Shown here: positions 6,346-7,963 of the stretch, piece by piece
Position numbering within the stretch: position 1 is the stretch's first letter
Layout of the letters: each line of letters opens with the position of its first letter
DNA from: Legionellales bacterium
GTDB lineage: Bacteria; Pseudomonadota; Gammaproteobacteria; WLWR01
Direction of reading: 5' to 3'
Length of the DNA: 7,963 nt
Assembly: GCA_012103495.1 (NCBI GenBank)
Contig: WLWR01000068.1
Coordinates: 1 to 7,963, forward strand
Program-made: the position numbers and the translations under genes
Notes under the pieces: model-generated
Seen by the model: the letters and a program-made list of their open reading frames with translations, nothing else
The model's database searches: none
Told to the model about the DNA's origin: nothing

Positions 6346-7963
6346 CCATCATCCCCGATCAACTTGACCGTCAGCAAGCATTGGATCCTAGCCAATCGTA
6401 TCTGGTGCAAGCACCGGCCGGTTCAGGTAAAACCGGATTGCTAACTCAACGGTTTTTGCGTTTACTCAGCCAAGTTGCCCAACCAGAACACATCATCGCA
6501 TTGACATTTACCCGCAAAGCAGCCAATGAAATGCGCGAGCGAGTTTTGCAAACCCTAATTGCCGCTACCCACGCACCTTGTCCAAATGAATCTCATCAAC
6601 AAACATCATGGCAACTGGCTCACGCCGCCATGCAAGCCGATCAACGGGGGCAGTGGCAATTGTTGGAAAATCCCAATCGATTGCAAATTATGACACTGGA
6701 CGCCTTGTGCGCCAAACTCACTCGACAAATGCCTTTGCTCAGTGGCTTGGGCGGACAAACGCATGTCGCCGAACGGCCTCGACTTTACTATCAACAAGCC
6801 GCCGACCAATTCATCCATCAAACGCAACCTCACGACTCTTGGTACTCAGCCTTGGCTGATTTGTTACTGCATGTCGAAAATCAAGCCTATCGGTTGGAAA
6901 ATTTATTGGTAAATTTGTTGGCCTGCCGTGATCAATGGTTGCCTTATTTATTATTTACTGCCAATCACCAGCACAAACGCCAACGTTTAGAACAAGGGCT
7001 ACAACACATCATTGATGATAGTTTGACAACTCTTGATCGTGCATTACCTGAGACTGTTTGGCCTGAATTAGAAGCGTTGTTTCAATTTGCCCGTTGTCAC
7101 AGTCAGACAGCAAAAGCACCGTTGTTTGCTTATCGTGATCCAGCAATGACAACAACATTTGATCACAAGACATGGGTTGCGATCGCACATTGGTTATTAA
7201 CCAAAAACAATCATTGGCGTAAAAAAGTAGATAAAAACTGTGGTTTTCCCAGCCCGAATGAACATCGCCAACAGGCCGAACTATTCAAAACCATGAAGAA
7301 CCGCATGCAACAATTGTTAGCGGTACTGCCCGACTACCCTGCGTTGCAACAAGCGTTGATCCATTGCAAGCAGTGCCCCCCACCCCGCTATAGCGATCAA
7401 CAATGGCGCATGGTGGATGGGTTGATCACCGTGTTACCACTGTTGTGTGCACAATTAAAATTAGTGTTTGAACAAGCCAACTGCGTTGATTTTATTGAAG
7501 TGGCCGCAAGCGCGACACAAGCCTTAGGCGCATTGGAAAATCCATCGGAATTGGCATTGCGTTTGGATGGCCAAATTCATCATCTATTAATCGATGAATT
7601 TCAAGACACTTCGATTCATCAATTTCGTTTGCTAGAACAATTAACCCAAGATTGGCAAGCTGATGAAGGTCGTACATTATTTTTAGTGGGCGATCCCATG
7701 CAGTCGATTTATCGTTTCCGCGCTGCTGAAGTGAGCCTATTTTTGCAAGTCAAAGCCCATGGTGTGGGACAAATGCCCTTGCAATTCATTCAATTGCAAA
7801 CCAATTTTCGTTCACAACCGGCATTGATCGATTGGGTCAATCAAACCTTTAGCCAAGCCTTTCCCAATCAATCGATGTTGGATGTGGGCGCCATTCATTA
7901 CAGCCCAGCACGTGCCGCCCAAACAACCGCAATCCCCCCTGCGGTACATTGTCATGCAAGTAC
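6342..7963 (+). CDS. AddA/UvrD-like superfamily 1 helicase, N-terminal 540 residues (runs off right edge)
   Basis: The frame is open from the ATG at 6342 to the window end and encodes the front of an ATP-dependent 3'-5' DNA helicase of the RecB/AddA/UvrD type. Visible motifs in order are the Q-motif-like region RQQALDPSQSYLVQ, Walker A APAGSGKT (24-31, K30), motif Ia ALTFTRKAANEMRERV (53-68), motif Ib IMTLDALC (D120), motif II DEFQDTS (418-424), motif III VGDPMQSIYRFR (D451) and motif IV LQTNFRS (R490). The insert between motifs Ib and II is long, as in RecB/AddA and not as in compact UvrD. Whether a C-terminal nuclease domain exists cannot be seen. The ATG overlaps the stop of the AddB-like gene as ATGA, so the two proteins are very likely made together and form a repair helicase-nuclease, acting in place of or beside RecBCD. 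Confidence 0.92.
   Translation, partial: MTIIPDQLDRQQALDPSQSYLVQAPAGSGKTGLLTQRFLRLLSQVAQPEHIIALTFTRKAANEMRERVLQTLIAATHAPCPNESHQQTSWQLAHAAMQADQRGQWQLLENPNRLQIMTLDALCAKLTRQMPLLSGLGGQTHVAERPRLYYQQAADQFIHQTQPHDSWYSALADLLLHVENQAYRLENLLVNLLACRDQWLPYLLFTANHQHKRQRLEQGLQHIIDDSLTTLDRALPETVWPELEALFQFARCHSQTAKAPLFAYRDPAMTTTFDHKTWVAIAHWLLTKNNHWRKKVDKNCGFPSPNEHRQQAELFKTMKNRMQQLLAVLPDYPALQQALIHCKQCPPPRYSDQQWRMVDGLITVLPLLCAQLKLVFEQANCVDFIEVAASATQALGALENPSELALRLDGQIHHLLIDEFQDTSIHQFRLLEQLTQDWQADEGRTLFLVGDPMQSIYRFRAAEVSLFLQVKAHGVGQMPLQFIQLQTNFRSQPALIDWVNQTFSQAFPNQSMLDVGAIHYSPARAAQTTAIPPAVHCHAS

Overview
The window joins two kinds of DNA. From about 1050 to the right end it reads as an ordinary chromosome of a gammaproteobacterium. 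This rests on HtpG, QseB-type and RecB/AddA-type protein sequences that resemble that group. The genus cannot be named from the sequence. From 1 to about 1049 the DNA is much richer in A+T, its genes are packed without gaps, and its proteins look like those of a tailed phage.

Left part (1-1049, all minus strand, read right to left): the last 35 codons of an unidentified phage-type gene, then a complete 265-residue gene of the tRNA-guanine transglycosylase/DpdA fold, probably a 7-deazaguanine DNA- or RNA-modification enzyme, then the first 49 codons of another unknown phage-type gene that runs off the window. The genes join by TAA-ATG abutment and by an ATGA overlap.

Middle (1050-2621, minus): a heat-shock Hsp90 gene, htpG, with a good sigma-32-type promoter and ribosome binding site. 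It has intact ATPase and middle domains, but its C-terminal dimerisation domain (about 116 residues by recalled comparison with E. coli) is missing. The reading frame continues directly into the 35 phage-type codons, giving an in-frame chimera. No integrase, att site or transposon end is visible at the join. The main question for the window is whether this is a real recombination product or a misassembly between a phage contig and a bacterial contig.

Right part (2622-7963): an AT-rich intergenic stretch of about 0.5 kb with two inverted repeats and a sigma-70-type promoter leads into a plus-strand cluster. The cluster holds a QseB/OmpR-type response regulator, an AddB-like nuclease with an Fe-S-type cysteine set, and the first 540 codons of an AddA/UvrD-like helicase. 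The three genes overlap by 8 and 4 bases, so they are probably one transcript. The last two would form a helicase-nuclease for DNA double-strand-break repair. No sensor kinase gene follows the regulator.
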